Position numbers and translations under genes: made by a program
Shown: in pieces, positions 34,372-45,455 of the stretch
Layout: each line of letters opens with the position of its first letter
How positions within the stretch are numbered: position 1 is the stretch's first letter
The notes under the pieces: generated by a model
Told to the model about the DNA's origin: nothing
The model's database searches: none
The model's input: only the letters and a program-made list of their open reading frames with translations
DNA from: Cyanophora paradoxa
Taxonomy: Eukaryota; Glaucocystophyceae; Cyanophorales; Cyanophoraceae
DNA: 64,000 nucleotides
Direction: 5' to 3'
Assembly: GCA_004431415.1 (NCBI GenBank)
Contig: QPMI01000560.1
Coordinates: forward strand, 372,001 to 436,000

Positions 34372-36429
34372 CGCGGCGCCGTCGCAGCTGCGGAGGAGCG
34401 TGGCAGCAGACTACGCGCGGCTGGGCGGCGATGGCGGTGGCCATGGGCGGCCGGGGCTCGCCTCGTGGCGCCTGGAGCGGCCCTCGCCCATCTTCGCCTC
34501 CGGCTCGGCGTCGGCCCCGCTCCGCTGGAGCCGCGATCGAGGCGCCGGGCTGGCGCTCGGGCTGGCCTCCTTGGGCGCCTCGAGCCCCGCGCCCTCGGAG
34601 CCGGCCACCCCCTTCTCCCTGCACGCATGGACGCCGCCCCCCCCGGGCCCCTGGCGAGACGCGCTCAGCCCCGCCCCGTGCTCCACGATAGAGGGCGCCG
34701 CGTCGCCGGAGCAGCTCGACGAGGCGAGCGGCGGCCCGCCAGCACCCATGCCGGCGGCGCCCCGGTACAACGAGATCTTCTACGACCTCCTGGGCCTCCC
34801 GGTGAGAGCGCCGCCCGCGGCCCCCGCCCCGTGCCCTCCGGGACTCGATTTTGAGGCGCGTGCAGCCCCCAAAAGCGGATTCGGACAGTGTCCCCCCGGA
34901 TGGGCCCGCCTCCCTGAGCGAGGCGAGTGTCCGCTGGCCGCCTCGCGCCGCCCCCGCCGCCGCCGCCGCTTTCCCGTCCAACCGCTTTCCCGTCCAGACT
35001 TCGTCGCCGTTCGAGGCGGCGCTGGTGCCGGGGGCGGCGCTGATACGGCCCGAGCTAGAGGAGGTCAAACACGCGGCCTTCATCTCCAGGGTCCGCGCTC
35101 GCCGCCGCCGCGCCGAGCGATGTGTGTAGCGATGCAGGCTTCGAGCAGGCGGGCGCCGCGATGCAGGCGTCTCTCGACCTCTCGCTGCAGCTTGAGGCCA
35201 TGTCGCTCGCTGACGCACCCCCGGCCCCGTCGCGGGACGCCCCTCCGCGGCCTTACGTACACGTCGCCCCCGGCCCGTGGGCGTGCGGCAAGCTCAAGTT
35301 GGCGGGCGTCCGGCGCCGGCCCGAAGCCGAAGCCGGAGCCGGAGCCGGAGCCGACACGGAAGAGGAAGAGGACCCAGAGCTCGAGGCCACAAGTACACCT
35401 GGCGCCCGCATCGATCCCGACCTCGCTCTTGAGGGGTGCGCCCCCCCCGCCCTTCATCCCGTTCTCTCCCTCTCTCTCCCGCCCTCCCCCTCTCCTTCCC
35501 ATCCCCGCTTCATCCCATTTCCCATTCCCTCCCTCCCTCGCAAGATGCTTGCCATATCCTGTGCCCGTCCTTGGCGACCTCTGAGGCGGGGGGGCGCAGG
35601 CTCGACTGCGGGTTCGACTTGGATCCGGAGCGCACGCGTGCACAGAGCGGGGACTTCGAGCTCGAGGTATCACCGGTACCCCGTGCACAGGCGAGCGCGT
35701 ACCCCGAGAGGCTCCGCATCGCGATATCGATCTCCCGAGAGCTAAGTTCTCCTTGCAGAGCGCCGGCGGAGAGAAGACACCAGCACTGCGCCCGCTTGTC
35801 CCGCGCCCCGGCACGGAGCATTCGGGCTCGGTCCCTGAATTCCCGAAACGAGAGCGACCCAAGAGGAAAAAGAAGAAGAAGGGGGGAGAAGCCTACCGGG
35901 ACGGGGACTCGGGTCACGAGGTGAGCGCGTACCCCGAGTGCCTTGGATCCGCATGATGCCCCGCTTCCCCCCCTCCCCCCCCCCACCTGGACGCGCTAAC
36001 TTTTCGAATTCTTTGCAGAGTGAGGGTACGCCAGCGCTGCGCATGTGCCCGCTCGTGATCGTCCCGCGTCCCGGCACGGAGCATGGTACCCCGGTCCCGG
36101 AATTCCCGAAGCGGGCGCGGCCCAAGAGGAATGCTGCACGGCCCCCGAAGAAGCTGGAGCTGGACCTTCGGCGCCGCCCCCCAGTCCCGATCGTCTCCAG
36201 GCCTAGTCCCTCGCAGGGGTCGACGCCCCTTGGGCCGGCCGGGCCGGGGTCCCCGGCCGCGGGACTCCCCTTCGCCCACGGGCCCGCTCTCGTCCCCGGC
36301 CTCGAGCCGCCTCTCCCACCTGCAGCCGCCGGAGGCGATCTTCTTCCCCGCGCACCGCCGTTGACGTTGGCGCCCCCTATCTGGCTTGACTACAGACGAG
36401 AAGAGCCCCAAATCCTTTCGAGTCGATAA
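34372..36429 (+). CDS. Pro/Ser-rich protein with duplicated C-terminal exons
   Basis: Exons about 34372-34801, 34866-35090, about 35135-35435, 35600-35666, 35759-35920 and 36019-36429 (TAA). Segments include APRYNEIFYDLLGLP at the end of the first exon, an acidic-Glu run (DTEEEEDPELEA), and two successive exons with the same pattern (TPALR, then RPGTEH, then PVPEFPKR with basic KR clusters). The Lys/Arg clusters suggest nuclear location. The frame between the second and third exons is not fully resolved, and the 5' end may include a short exon near 34158-34240. No known domain. Confidence 0.5.
35667..36018 (+). repeat. Tandem duplicated intron-exon unit
   Basis: Exon 35759-35920 and the start of exon 36019 encode near-identical motifs, and the introns before and after share GAGCGCGTACCCCGAG (35693 and 35924). 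A whole unit was duplicated. Confidence 0.65.
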
Positions 36430-37539
36430 TATTACGTCTACGTACTGGTTGACACACTCTAATCAAATGCATTCAACAATTCGAAAGATCGTACTACGGT
36501 AATGCTATATCGATCATTATCGCTGCAGGGCCCGGGGCGGTCAGACCGACCTCTCGAAAGTATGACGAGCTCGTTCAACGGTTCATGATCAGAGAATCTA
36601 GCGAGAATGGCACTGCGGCATTTGCGCTAATTATATAAGCTCAGCGGCTCGAAGCTACTTGGCCCAGGCTAACTAATATAATGAGAAAAAAGATGAAGCA
36701 AGAGAAAAAGCGTACTAATTATTGGGGAAGGACCCCCTTCCCCTTCCCCCACTTAGGGGTGTTCGGGTGCCCACCCTAGGCCAAAATGAAATGTCCCGAC
36801 CTCCCAAAAGCCGGGTTTTCTCGCCGGATCCTAGCAAGGCATGCCTCTAGGAGTCCGGAAACGTGTGCCGGGAGATTTTTGTCCCGTCGGGTCGACCAGG
36901 AATCGGCAATAACACGTTTTCAGAAAAAGTGTTGCAGCGCCTCGCCAAGATGCGGTATATCTGCCGGAACAAGTGCGCCTGAACGCTCGTAACAAGCCCG
37001 ACGATTCATGTCATACATGCCGAGACCGGAGGGGCACAGGGTGGCCCGCTAGGCCGCCTCAAGTACCTTTGTACTTGCCAGTCCGAGACTCGATCTGGCG
37101 TCCAGCTCCTGCGAGTTTGAGTTTTTGCCGGGTACAAGAAACATCAGCCTCGTTCTTAGCTGCATCGATATCAAGCTTCCACCGGCGACATCGATATCGC
37201 TCAGCGGCTAGCGCGGTGCAACAAAGCTGCCCCGGCCGCGGCCGGCGGCCGCGGCTGCACCGGCGCCGATGGTTCTGATCCGGTCGCGGCCGGTGCCATG
37301 GCCATCTGCTCTTCCACGTGCACCTCACCGGCAGGCGCGGCAGCTGCAGGCGCTCAGTACTGCGGCAGGCGCGCGGCAGGCGCGCGGCATGTGTTCTAGA
37401 TGCAGCGATAGCGACGGCGCTATCAGCCGGCAACAAACTCATCGGCCGCTGCCACATGTACATGTACAGCGCTAGCCGGCGCCGGCGCGCGGCGCGGCGC
37501 GACCGGCCGGGAGCGGGCCGGGAGTGCGCGCGCGCGCGG
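36430..37539. other. Intergenic region, lower GC at start
   Basis: No gene supported. 36430-36720 is A/T-rich. A segment at about 36770-36960 looks unlike its surroundings and could be a transposon end, but no terminal repeats were found. Confidence 0.35.
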
Positions 37540-38330
37540 CGGGCGGCAGCGCGGCTCGCGCGCCGGGCGGGCGGAGGCGCAGCGGGCGGCAGCGCGGCTC
37601 GACGGGCGGGGCGGAGGCGCGGCGGGCGGCGACGCGGCTCGACGGGCGGGTTGGAGGCGCAGCGCTAGCGGGCGGCAGCGCGGCTCGACGGGCGGGCGGA
37701 GGCGCAGCGCTAGCGGGCGGCAGCGCGGCTCGACGGGCGGGGCGGAGGCGCGGCGGGCGGCGACGCGGCTCGACGGGCGGGTTGGAGGCGCAGCGCTAGC
37801 GGCGGCGGCGCGGCTCGACGGGCGGGGCGGAGGCGCGGCGGGCGGCGACGCGGCTCGACGGGCGGGTTGGAGGCGCAGCGCTAGCGGGCGGCAGCGCGGC
37901 TCGACGGGCGGGCGGAGGCGCGGCGGGCGGCGACGCGGCTCGACGGGCGGGTTGGAGGCGCAGCGCTAGCGGGCGGCAGCGCGGCTCGACGGCGGGGCGG
38001 AGGCGCGGCGGGCGGCGACGCGGCTCGACGGGCGGGTTGGAGGCGCAGCGCTAGCGGGCGGCGGCGCGGCTCGACGGGCGGGCGGAGGCGCGGCGTGCGG
38101 CGGGGCGGAGGCACAGCGGGCGGCAGCGCGGCTCGACGGGCGGGGCGGAGGCGCGGCGGGCGGCGACGCGGCTCGACGGGCGGGGCGGAGGCGTGGCGGG
38201 GGCGGCGCGGCTCGACGGGCGGGGCGGAGGCGCGGCGGGGGCGGCGCGGCTGGACGGGCGGGGCGGAGGCGCGGCGGGCGGCGACGCGGCTCGAAGGGCG
38301 GGGCGGATCGGAGGCGCGGTGGGCCCGGGG
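37540..38330. repeat. GC-rich minisatellite array
   Basis: Units of about 42 bp built on GCGGCTCGACGGGCGGG plus GGAGGCGCGGCGGGCG repeat roughly 18-20 times, in alternating subtypes (one with GTTGGAGGCGCAGCGCTAGC). Open frames through it are low-complexity Ala/Arg sequence, not genes. Confidence 0.9.
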
Positions 38331-38786
38331 CGGTGGCGGGGCTTGCAGGGCTTTTTGTTTAATTTCGATTTCGCTGCGAGCTGCTGCGGCCCAGGCCTAC
38401 GTTAACGTTAACGTTAACGAGTATTTTAGAACCGTTGAACCCGCCTTGCACATCTTTGAGACGAGCTCTCGAGCAGGGGGCGGTGCACGTGGCGAGTCGA
38501 CTCGGCGAATTGCAATTGATCATCATTGGCCTGCCAGGCCATTAGAGGTCCTTCCCCTCCAACAGGGGCAGTGCAACTGCAGTGACCCTGTTCCGTTCAT
38601 AAAAGAGCCACTGACTTGCCGCGCGCGTCAGTGGGGTCCGGGGAAGGGAAATTGATCATGGTCATGGGGTCTGTGGTTCTGCGGCACGTAGGAGGAAGCA
38701 CCAAGAGCTCTTGGCATTGGCAGTGCGCACAAGACTCGCACAAAAGGGGCGGCGGGGCTGCAGCCCCGGGCGGTGCTGCCTAGTCA

Positions 38787-39213
38787 CTACACGGCATTGG
38801 TCTTCTTCCCGCCCTTGGTGCCCTTCCCGCCCTTGGGCTTCCTGATGGACTTGGCGCCCTTGCTCTTGCCCTTGGAGACGCCGGCGCCCAGGAGGCGCGC
38901 GGCCTTGGTGCCGAGGAGGCGGGGCGCAGCGAGGGCCATGAGGCCCTTCATGCCGGTGGCCTTCTTTGGGGCGGAGGCCGGCTTCACGACCGGCGCCTCG
39001 GCGGCGTCGAGCTCGGGCGCTGCCCCCTCCTTGTCCGAGGAGACCTCGATGGGGTCGTCCCTGAGGCCAGAGCGGGTGAGGAAAGGGAGGATGGGTGGGG
39101 GAAAGGGGGGGGGGGGGGGGGGGGGAAGGGGGCGTGGAAGAAGACGGAGGGGCGGACCCGGCGGCGGAGGCGTTGTCGGACTCGTCCGAGGAGACCACGA
39201 AAGGAGCATTCAT
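38787..39213 (-). CDS. Small basic nuclear-type protein with two acidic Ser motifs
   Basis: Two exons, 39158-39213 and 38787-39060, separated by a 97-bp intron with a GTCCGCC donor and a long G run. The product of about 110 residues begins MNAPFVVSSDESD, has a second similar motif DPIEVSSDKEG just after the splice, and ends in a Lys/Gly-rich tail (KGKSKGAKSIRKPKGGKG). A hydrophobic trio followed by Ser and acidic residues resembles SUMO-interaction motifs with CK2 sites. The tail suits nucleic-acid binding. No known family. Confidence 0.6.
39099..39125. repeat. Long G homopolymer run
   Basis: More than 20 consecutive G residues within the intron of the small basic protein gene (C run on the coding strand). 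Confidence 0.85.
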
Positions 39214-39382
39214 AACTCTCAATCAGGCTTCATTAGCTACAGCTAGCGCTAAGCAACATTCGATCGACTTGGCGTCTCGAGAAGAAATAAAAAGATCGAT
39301 GTGGTCCGATGAGCGGAGAAATAACGCAAGAACCAAAACTGCTGGGCTCCGGGGCGGATCCGTTGCCAGCGACGGTCAGTAT

Positions 39383-40861
39383 CTACAATCGGTCTCCCGT
39401 TCGAGGAACCGTGCGCTGGCGACCGGGTGGCGGGGCCGGGGCGGGGGCGGCGCTCATGACGAGGCGTCGGCGCCGGCGGGGGCGGGGGGCTCTGGGTCGG
39501 CCCAGGCGGGCGGGGCGGGCGGCGAGGGCGCGCTGCAGGCGGCGCGAGACCTCCTCCTCCCAGAACTGGGCGGGCGAGCGCGTGAGGCGGGGGAGTAAAG
39601 GAGGGGATACAGACGCGGGCACCTTGCTGGGGCGAGGACCTCTGTGGGGAGGCGCGCGGAGGAGGGCCGCCCGTGCCCGTGCCTGTGCCCGTTGGCGGCG
39701 GGGCGCGGGCCGGGCGGGCGCGGCGGCTCGAAGGCGAGGCGGGCCGGCAGCGAGGCCGCGCAGGGCTCCAGCGCCCTTCCCGCCCCGCCCTCCCCGCTCC
39801 CCACGCTCGCCCGCCGCCGCCGGGGCGGGCCCCGCCGGCGAGGTCCGGCGGGTCGGCCGCCGGGGAGAGGGCGAGCGGGGCGGGAGGACCGGCCCCGCGC
39901 CCCAGGCTCCGCAGCGAGGCCACGAGGCGGGCAAAACGGGGCTCCCGGCGGGCCCCGGCCCCGGCGGCGTCCCCGGCCCGTTCCCGCTGGGCCGGGGAGC
40001 GGGGCGGCGACGGCGAGCGCGAGTGGAGGTTGAGGAGGAGGCGGCGGCAGGGGGCAGGAGGGCGGCGTGGAGGGCGGAGCGGGGCGGGGAAGGCGGGGAG
40101 GAGCGGGGGCCGTTGGGCGGGAGCGGGCGGGGGCGAGGGCGGGGCGCAGGCGCAGGGCCCTCCTCCCGAATCGTGGCGCACTCGGGCGCGTGGGCGTGGG
40201 CGTGGCGGGCGGGGCGCGGGGCGGCGGCCCCCCCGGGAGGGCGGGCGGCCTGGGCGATGGGATGGCCGGCAGGTGGAGCGGGCTGCCCGCGGCGGTGGCG
40301 GAGCGGGAGCGGGGGAAGAGGCCGCGGCCGCCCGCCTCGTCCGAGCTCGAGGCGGCGCTCAGCGGGCTCCGGGGGCCCGACGCCAGCGCCCCGCCGGGCT
40401 CCTCGGGCCCAGCGCCAGCGGCCCCAGCGAGGGGACTCTGCGGGGCGGTCAGGCGGGGCCAAGGGCGCGGGGCCGGCCGGGGCGCACCGGGCGGGTGGGC
40501 GAGGCGGGGATGACGAGGGGCGAGAGGGCGCCCCTGAGAGAGCCGTTGCGGCTGCCTCCGCCGGCGGCGGCCTCGCTGCCGGGGCTCGCGCCGGCGGGGG
40601 CGAGGGCGTCGGAGCAGTCGGGGCCGGGGCCGACGTCGATGCTGAGGGAGCGGGGGCGGCCGCCGGGGCCGGGGCCGGGGCCGGGGGCGTCGCGACGCCG
40701 AGGAGCTCGTAGAAGGAGCCCGGCGCGCTCCCGCAGGCCGAGCCCGGCAGCGACGAGGCCAGGCTCCGCCGCCGCTCTAGAATCGGCGGGCACGCAGGCG
40801 CGGCCGGCGGCCCCGCGGGGCCCGGGCAGGGCGCCATCGACATCAGCTCCGCCCTCAGCAT
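39383..40861 (-). CDS. Low-complexity Ser/Pro/Arg-rich protein, exons unresolved
   Basis: The ATG at 40861 begins MLRAELMSMAPCPGP, then ILERRRSLASSLPGSACG and SFYELLGV. Further on the minus strand, stretches with more balanced composition appear in different frames: SLSIDVGPGPDCSDALAPAG, SPLSAASSSDEAGGRGLFPR, RFARLVASLRSLGRGAGPP and QFWEEEVSRRLQRALA. They imply several short introns that I could not place exactly. Repeated Ser-Pro and Arg-Ser motifs suggest a phosphoprotein. No family recognised. The end could be the stop at 39383 or an alternative near 39454. Confidence 0.4.
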   Translation of the reverse strand: MLRAELMSMAPCPGPAGPPAAPACPPILERRRSLASSLPGSACGSAPGSFYELLGVATPPAPAPAPAAAPAPSASTSAPAPTAPTPSPPPARAPAARPPPAEAAATALSGAPSRPSSSPPRPPARCAPAGPAPLAPPDRPAESPRWGRWRWARGARRGAGVGPPEPAERRLELGRGGRPRPLPPLPLRHRRGQPAPPAGHPIAQAARPPGGAAAPRPARHAHAHAPECATIREEGPAPAPRPRPRPLPPNGPRSSPPSPPRSALHAALLPPAAASSSTSTRARRRRPAPRPSGNGPGTPPGPGPAGSPVLPASWPRCGAWGAGPVLPPRSPSPRRPTRRTSPAGPAPAAAGERGERGGRGGKGAGALRGLAAGPPRLRAAAPARPAPRRQRAQARARAALLRAPPHRGPRPSKVPASVSPPLLPRLTRSPAQFWEEEVSRRLQRALAARPARLGRPRAPRPRRRRRLVMSAAPAPAPPPGRQRTVPRTGDRL

Positions 40862-42201
40862 CCCGGGGCGGGCTCACGGCGCTGCAGCGGGCGGGCGGTA
40901 CGTATGCGAAGAGCTGAGCGCGTCCAGCCGCGGGCCAGCTGCTGCTGTCGGCGCCGAAGCCGCCGAGCGAGCGACGCCTCTCTGCTGCACGCGGAGCCGC
41001 TTTGAGGCGCGCTAGTCACGCCGAAGCTGCAGACGCGTCACGACTGCTCGCGCCGACTCGCGCGGGGCGCCACCAGAGTCACCAGACGAAGCGTCGAGGA
41101 GCTGCTTTCGGGCGCCGCCGCCGCCGCGCCCTTGCGCTGCGCTTACTGGTTCGCTTGCTGCTCCGCGATGCGAGCGCTCTCGCGCTGCTGCTGCCATGCG
41201 CCTCTTGGCTGGTTCCCTGCTGCAGCTGCGGCTGTAGTCGCTCCAACTTGGCAAGCGCGGCACCGGGCAATGCGGACCAACTTGCGGGCATCGATATCCG
41301 ATCGCGATGATCCTCGGCCTCGAGGCTCGAGCTCATGATCAGCTGATCATGATCGTCAGCATGGGCACGGGAGTTGATGTCGGGAATCCCTGTTAGCGCC
41401 GATCCCTGTTATAATTCCCGGTTGACCGTCGCCGGTCCGTCGGACAGACCGTACCATTAACGATTCCAAATTTCCAATCTGCAAGGCGAGCCTTAAGTTG
41501 GGAAACAGTTGGGAAAGCATGTACTGTACAGCCACAAACTTCCTACAAAGGTCGCCCCTTACGAGCTCGGCATTTCGGAGCGCCGTTCATTCGGCGTCCA
41601 AAGGACGGGACCACCGTTCATCTTGTCCTGAAAGCTTCATGAATTATGACACGTGCGCTCCAATTTGAGCCTCCAAATCCCAAGCATGGCAGGCAATTGC
41701 AACTGGCTCGAGCTCAGTGAAGAGCGTACGTCGCGCGTGGAGGCACACGCGGGCCGACGCGGCGCACGGCCGCGCACCGCACCGCGCAAAGATCCTGCGG
41801 CGTCCGACTGTCGGCGGCGACTACATGTACAGCTAGCAGTAGCAAGCAGCTAGCTACATGCGCATGCGCAGCTGCGCGCGCGCGCGCTGGCCGCTGAGCG
41901 ATGGCTCGCCACTGCCGACGCGCTAGACGCCGTTCCTTTCAGAGAGCGCTAGCGCGCTCATGCGCACGCATGCGAAACCGGCGGTCCGATGCGGTCGTCA
42001 GCAGCGGACCGATGCGGTCGCGACGTCGGGGTACGACGCGTCAGCGGGGGCACGGCGCGCGGTCAAACTCGCTCTACCCGTCCGCAGCCAGCATCCATCG
42101 TAACGCCGCCTGCTTTTTTCGGCAGAATTCAGCGCAGCCGAGCTTGTTCGACCCGCCGGTGATACGATCCGCCGCCTGAGTCGGCGCGGAAAGCGATTAC
42201 G
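40862..42201. other. Intergenic region with palindrome
   Basis: No gene supported over about 1.3 kb. It includes a perfect 20-bp palindrome at 41333-41352 and an A/T-richer patch at 41350-41690. Confidence 0.4.
41333..41352. repeat. Perfect 20-bp palindrome
   Basis: TCATGATCAGCTGATCATGA reads the same on both strands. TGATCATGA words recur in other gene gaps of this window. Confidence 0.9.
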
Positions 42202-42824
42202 ATGGGGTCGGCCCGGCCGCACACGGATTCGCCGACGTTGAATCCAAACGTCTCGTGGCTGACGGAGAGATACGCTTGGATCAGCTATGTTGCCGTTGTC
42301 TTCGGCTTCCGCTACCTGCTCGTAATCCTGCGTTTCGACACTGCCAGCGCCTGGGTCACAACGAACCTGCTTCACGCGATCGTGCGCTCCCGTGAACTCC
42401 GAGCGTTCGGGCATCCGCCCGTACTGTCCGGCGCCTGCTGACCGGCCCGACAGTTCACATGGTTTGCGTTCCACTGGGTGCGGGGTTCGCCCTTCGGCGA
42501 CGAGTTCAACGAGCAGGGAAAGTACAACAAGTACACATGGTGGGAACAGATCGACAATGGGCGCCAGAACACCAAGAACCGAAAGTTCCTGACCATCTTC
42601 CCCGTCGTTCTGTGCGCCGCTCGCCGCCGACCGGCCGCGATACTCGCGCCCGAGCGCCGCGCTCACGGGCGCCTCGGGGGCGCAGCTACCTCATCGCGAC
42701 GCACTACTCCGACTACCACTTCCCGACCCTCCTTGTCAACACCCTCGCCCTCGTCATCCTCCTCATCTCCAAGCTCCCCAAGATGCACAAAGTCCGCATC
42801 TTCGGCATCAACAAGTGGCCCTGA
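42202..42824 (+). CDS. ORMDL: ORMDL family protein
   Basis: Three exons: 42202-42381, 42454-42611 and 42686-42824, with GTGCGC donors. The spliced product of about 158 residues has the family signatures NPNVSWL near the start, a first pair of membrane helices (YVAVVFGFRYLLVIL), FHWVRGSPF, the conserved WWEQIDNG, SRKFL-type NRKFLTIFPVVL, and the C-terminal VRIFGINKW. ORMDL proteins sit in the ER membrane and restrain serine palmitoyltransferase, the first step of sphingolipid synthesis. Length and topology are normal for the family. Its stop faces the convergent TPR gene 280 bp away. Confidence 0.95.
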
Positions 42825-43104
42825 ACCCCAGCGCGCCCCGCGACCGGCGCCCCCCCGCCCCCGACTCGCCTCCCCCCGCTCCGGATCCCGTAGCCCGAAT
42901 TCACCAGGCCTTTCATGTTCAGTTCTCAACAGGTTCGAAAGCACGGCACTTGCGGCGGGCGTCTTGCTTCCGGGGCGGGAGGGCGGGGCGCGCGGGAGGG
43001 CGGGCGAGCGGGGGAGCGGTCCGGGGCGCGAGGGGGGTGGCGGGGCGGGGCGCTGGGCGACGCGGGGGAGGGGCGGGGGGGGAGGAGGCGCGGGGGCCGG
43101 GCGG

Positions 43105-44642
43105 CTATCGCATCTCTTCGTCACTGTCGACGGCGGCGGGGGCCGGGCCGTCGTCCTCCATCCCGTCCCCGTCCGCCGGCTGCGGCCCCATAGCGGGGTC
43201 AGAGGCAGGCGGGGCGGGGCGGGGCAGGCCGGGGCGGGCCGGGGGGTGCTTGGCGAGGAGCTCGGCGGTCTCGGCGAGCTGCGTCTCGACGTCCTCCATG
43301 ATCCGCGGGTCCACGCTCGCCAGCTTCTCCAGCAGCTGCCCGCGCCCCGCCTCAGCCCCCACCCCGTGCCGCGCGCGGCGCCCTGGGCTGGGCGCGCCTC
43401 CTTGCACTTGGTGAAGTTGTCGCGGGCGATGGCGTAGTCGGGCTCGCCGGCGTCCTTGCAGCAGACCCCGAGCAGGTAGTACGACTCGGCGTCCTCGTCG
43501 TTCTCCTCCAGCAGGTCCTCCAGCACCCCCTCCGCCCGGTCGAAGTCCGCGAGGTGGATCAGCAGCTTCGCCGTCTGCTTCCTGAACGCGTACGGCGCCA
43601 CCTCGCGCTTCTCCTCCGGCACCCCCTCGCCCCCTGCCCCCCGCGGCGCCGGCGGGGCTCGGCGGGGCGGCTGCGCGGCGGGGGCGGGGCGGGGCGGGGC
43701 GGGGGCGGGGCGGACCAAGGGCCTCCATGATCTCGAGCGTGCGTCCCATAAGCGTCAGCGCCTCCTCTCTCCTCTCCTGGTTCAGCCGCATGCTCGCCAG
43801 CGCTTGGTACGGCTCCGCCGTCAGCGACTCCCCGCACTGCCGCTCCCTGAGTCAGCGCGCCGCCCGCCTGCGCCCCGCGGTGCGCGGGCGGCGCGGCGCG
43901 CCTGTATTGCTTCCAGTAGCAGCTTCTCTGCTTCCTGCTCCGCGCGCGCGTCCTCCCTGCGCGGGCGGCACGCGGCGCCGGCTTGGCTGGAGCCCGCGGC
44001 GCCCCGGGCTGCTGCGCAGGCGCGCGGGCGGCGGTGCGCACGGCATATCCGCGAGGTAGACCTCCGCTGCTGCTGTGAGCGCCGACGCGAGGCTCTTCCG
44101 CACTGTGCTCGGCTCGCCGCCCTGCGCCACGCCCGATTGATCGGCCGCGGCAGGGCGGGGCGGGTCGCGGGGCGAGCAGAGGAGCGGGCCCGCATCAGAA
44201 AAGAGCGCCCACCTCGCCGCTCATGGCTTTCGTGAGGTCGGCCTTGAGGAGCTGGATGCCGCGGTCGTAGGTCGCGATCGCTTCCATCCCCTGCAGCAGC
44301 TGCGCCATAAGCATATACTTGTTGAAGCTCCCAACAGGATCCGCATCTATGCTCTTCCTCAGCAGCTGCCCGCGCGGCGCGCTTTGTCAAGGGCGGCGCT
44401 GAGCGCTGCGCCGCGGGCGGGGTGCGGCGCGACAAGGATACGTCCTTGGCGGATTCCAAGTCCCCCATATCAGCCAGCAAGCTACCCGTCGCCTCCAATA
44501 CGTCCGCATTGGTTGGATCCTTGGAGAGGGCCCGCTTGTAGAACTGCAGCGCGAGCTCGTGCTCGAAAGAGTCCAGCGCTGCCTCTGCCTGCTTCACGAG
44601 ATCCGCCACGCCCGGCTCTTTCTTCTTTAGCTTCGGCGGCAT
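43105..44642 (-). CDS. TPR protein, Acl4-like ribosomal-protein chaperone
   Basis: Eight exons: 44442-44642, 44213-44365, 44042-44121, 43900-43956, 43716-43846, 43398-43634, 43240-43335 and 43105-43179. The product starts MPPKLKKKEPG and contains several tetratricopeptide repeats (ELALQFYKRALSKDPTNADV, then AESYYLLGVCCKDAGEPDYA). The order of repeats, the YMLMAQLLQG segment and the acidic C-terminus (DGMEDDGP, then VDSDEEMR) resemble the Acl4 assembly chaperone of ribosomal protein L4. That assignment is from family memory and is moderate. Three introns (from 43899, 43397, 43239) start with GC. Confidence 0.75.
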
Positions 44643-44845
44643 CGCGCCGCTCTTTTTTCTCCCGGCCGGGTACGGCGAGCAAAGGGCGGCTGGCCGATCA
44701 CAGAACAGCTTCAGAGCACCTGCCCCGCCGATCTGAAAGCGAGCTCGCGTATTATCGCGCGCCCCGGCCCGAGCATCAACCGGCCGCGTTCACACCCGCG
44801 CTTGCTCGACCGAGGCCTCCAGCTCGCCTTGGCGCCGCCACCGCG

Positions 44846-45393
44846 ATGTTCGATCATCTGTCCATTGGATGCTCCGACATGCAGGTGCGCTGACCGGCGC
44901 CCGCTCACGGGGTAGCTTGGGCGCGCGTGCACGTGCGCATCGTGGTACGTAGCGAGCTTAACGCCGTGTGCGTACGGCGGCGCAGAGGTCGCAAACGTTC
45001 TACGACGCGTGCATGCCGGCGCTCGGCTACAAGCGCCTCATGGGCTCGAGCTGGATGGCGATCTACGGCCCGGACGGAGAGCCGCGCTTCTTCGTCTCGA
45101 CCCGCGGCGAGGCCGCCGAGCAGCTCGGCAAGGCGCGGGGCATGCACATCGCCTTCCGCGCACCAAGCAGGCAGGCCGTCGACGAGTGGCACCGCGCCGC
45201 GGTGCGCCCCGCGCGCGGGTCGCCCTTCCCCCGATTCACCGCGGCCCTAGCTAAGCCCGCTCAGGTGGCGGCGGGGGGGAAGGACAACGGGGCGCCGGGC
45301 CCGCGGGCGCAGTACCACCCAAACTACTACGCGGCCTTCGTGATGGACCCCGACGGCTGGCGCCTCGAGGCCGTCTGCCACACCCCGCCCTGA
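44846..45393 (+). CDS. Glyoxalase/bleomycin-resistance fold (VOC) protein
   Basis: Exons 44846-44884, 44986-45201 and 45265-45393. The product of about 127 residues begins MFDHLSIGCSDM, continues FYDACMPALGYKR, GMHIAFRAPSR and ends FVMDPDGWRLEAVCH. Alternating beta-alpha-beta units with an N-terminal H and a C-terminal E match a single-domain VOC metalloenzyme. Substrate cannot be told from sequence; bacterial relatives include lactoylglutathione lyase-like proteins. The start is 203 bp from the divergent TPR gene, and the stop is 62 bp from the DBR1 stop. Confidence 0.88.
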
Positions 45394-45455
45394 CCCCGAG
45401 AGGAACCCTCGAATCCGAATCGAATTCGCTTTACAGGCCGGCTGCGGCTGCGGGG

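Noticed and set aside
36770-36960. Segment resembling the end of a DNA transposon
   Set aside because: No inverted partner, target duplication or transposase found nearby.
37540-38330. Ala/Arg-rich open frames through the minisatellite
   Set aside because: Pure products of the tandem repeat without start context or splice-supported neighbours.
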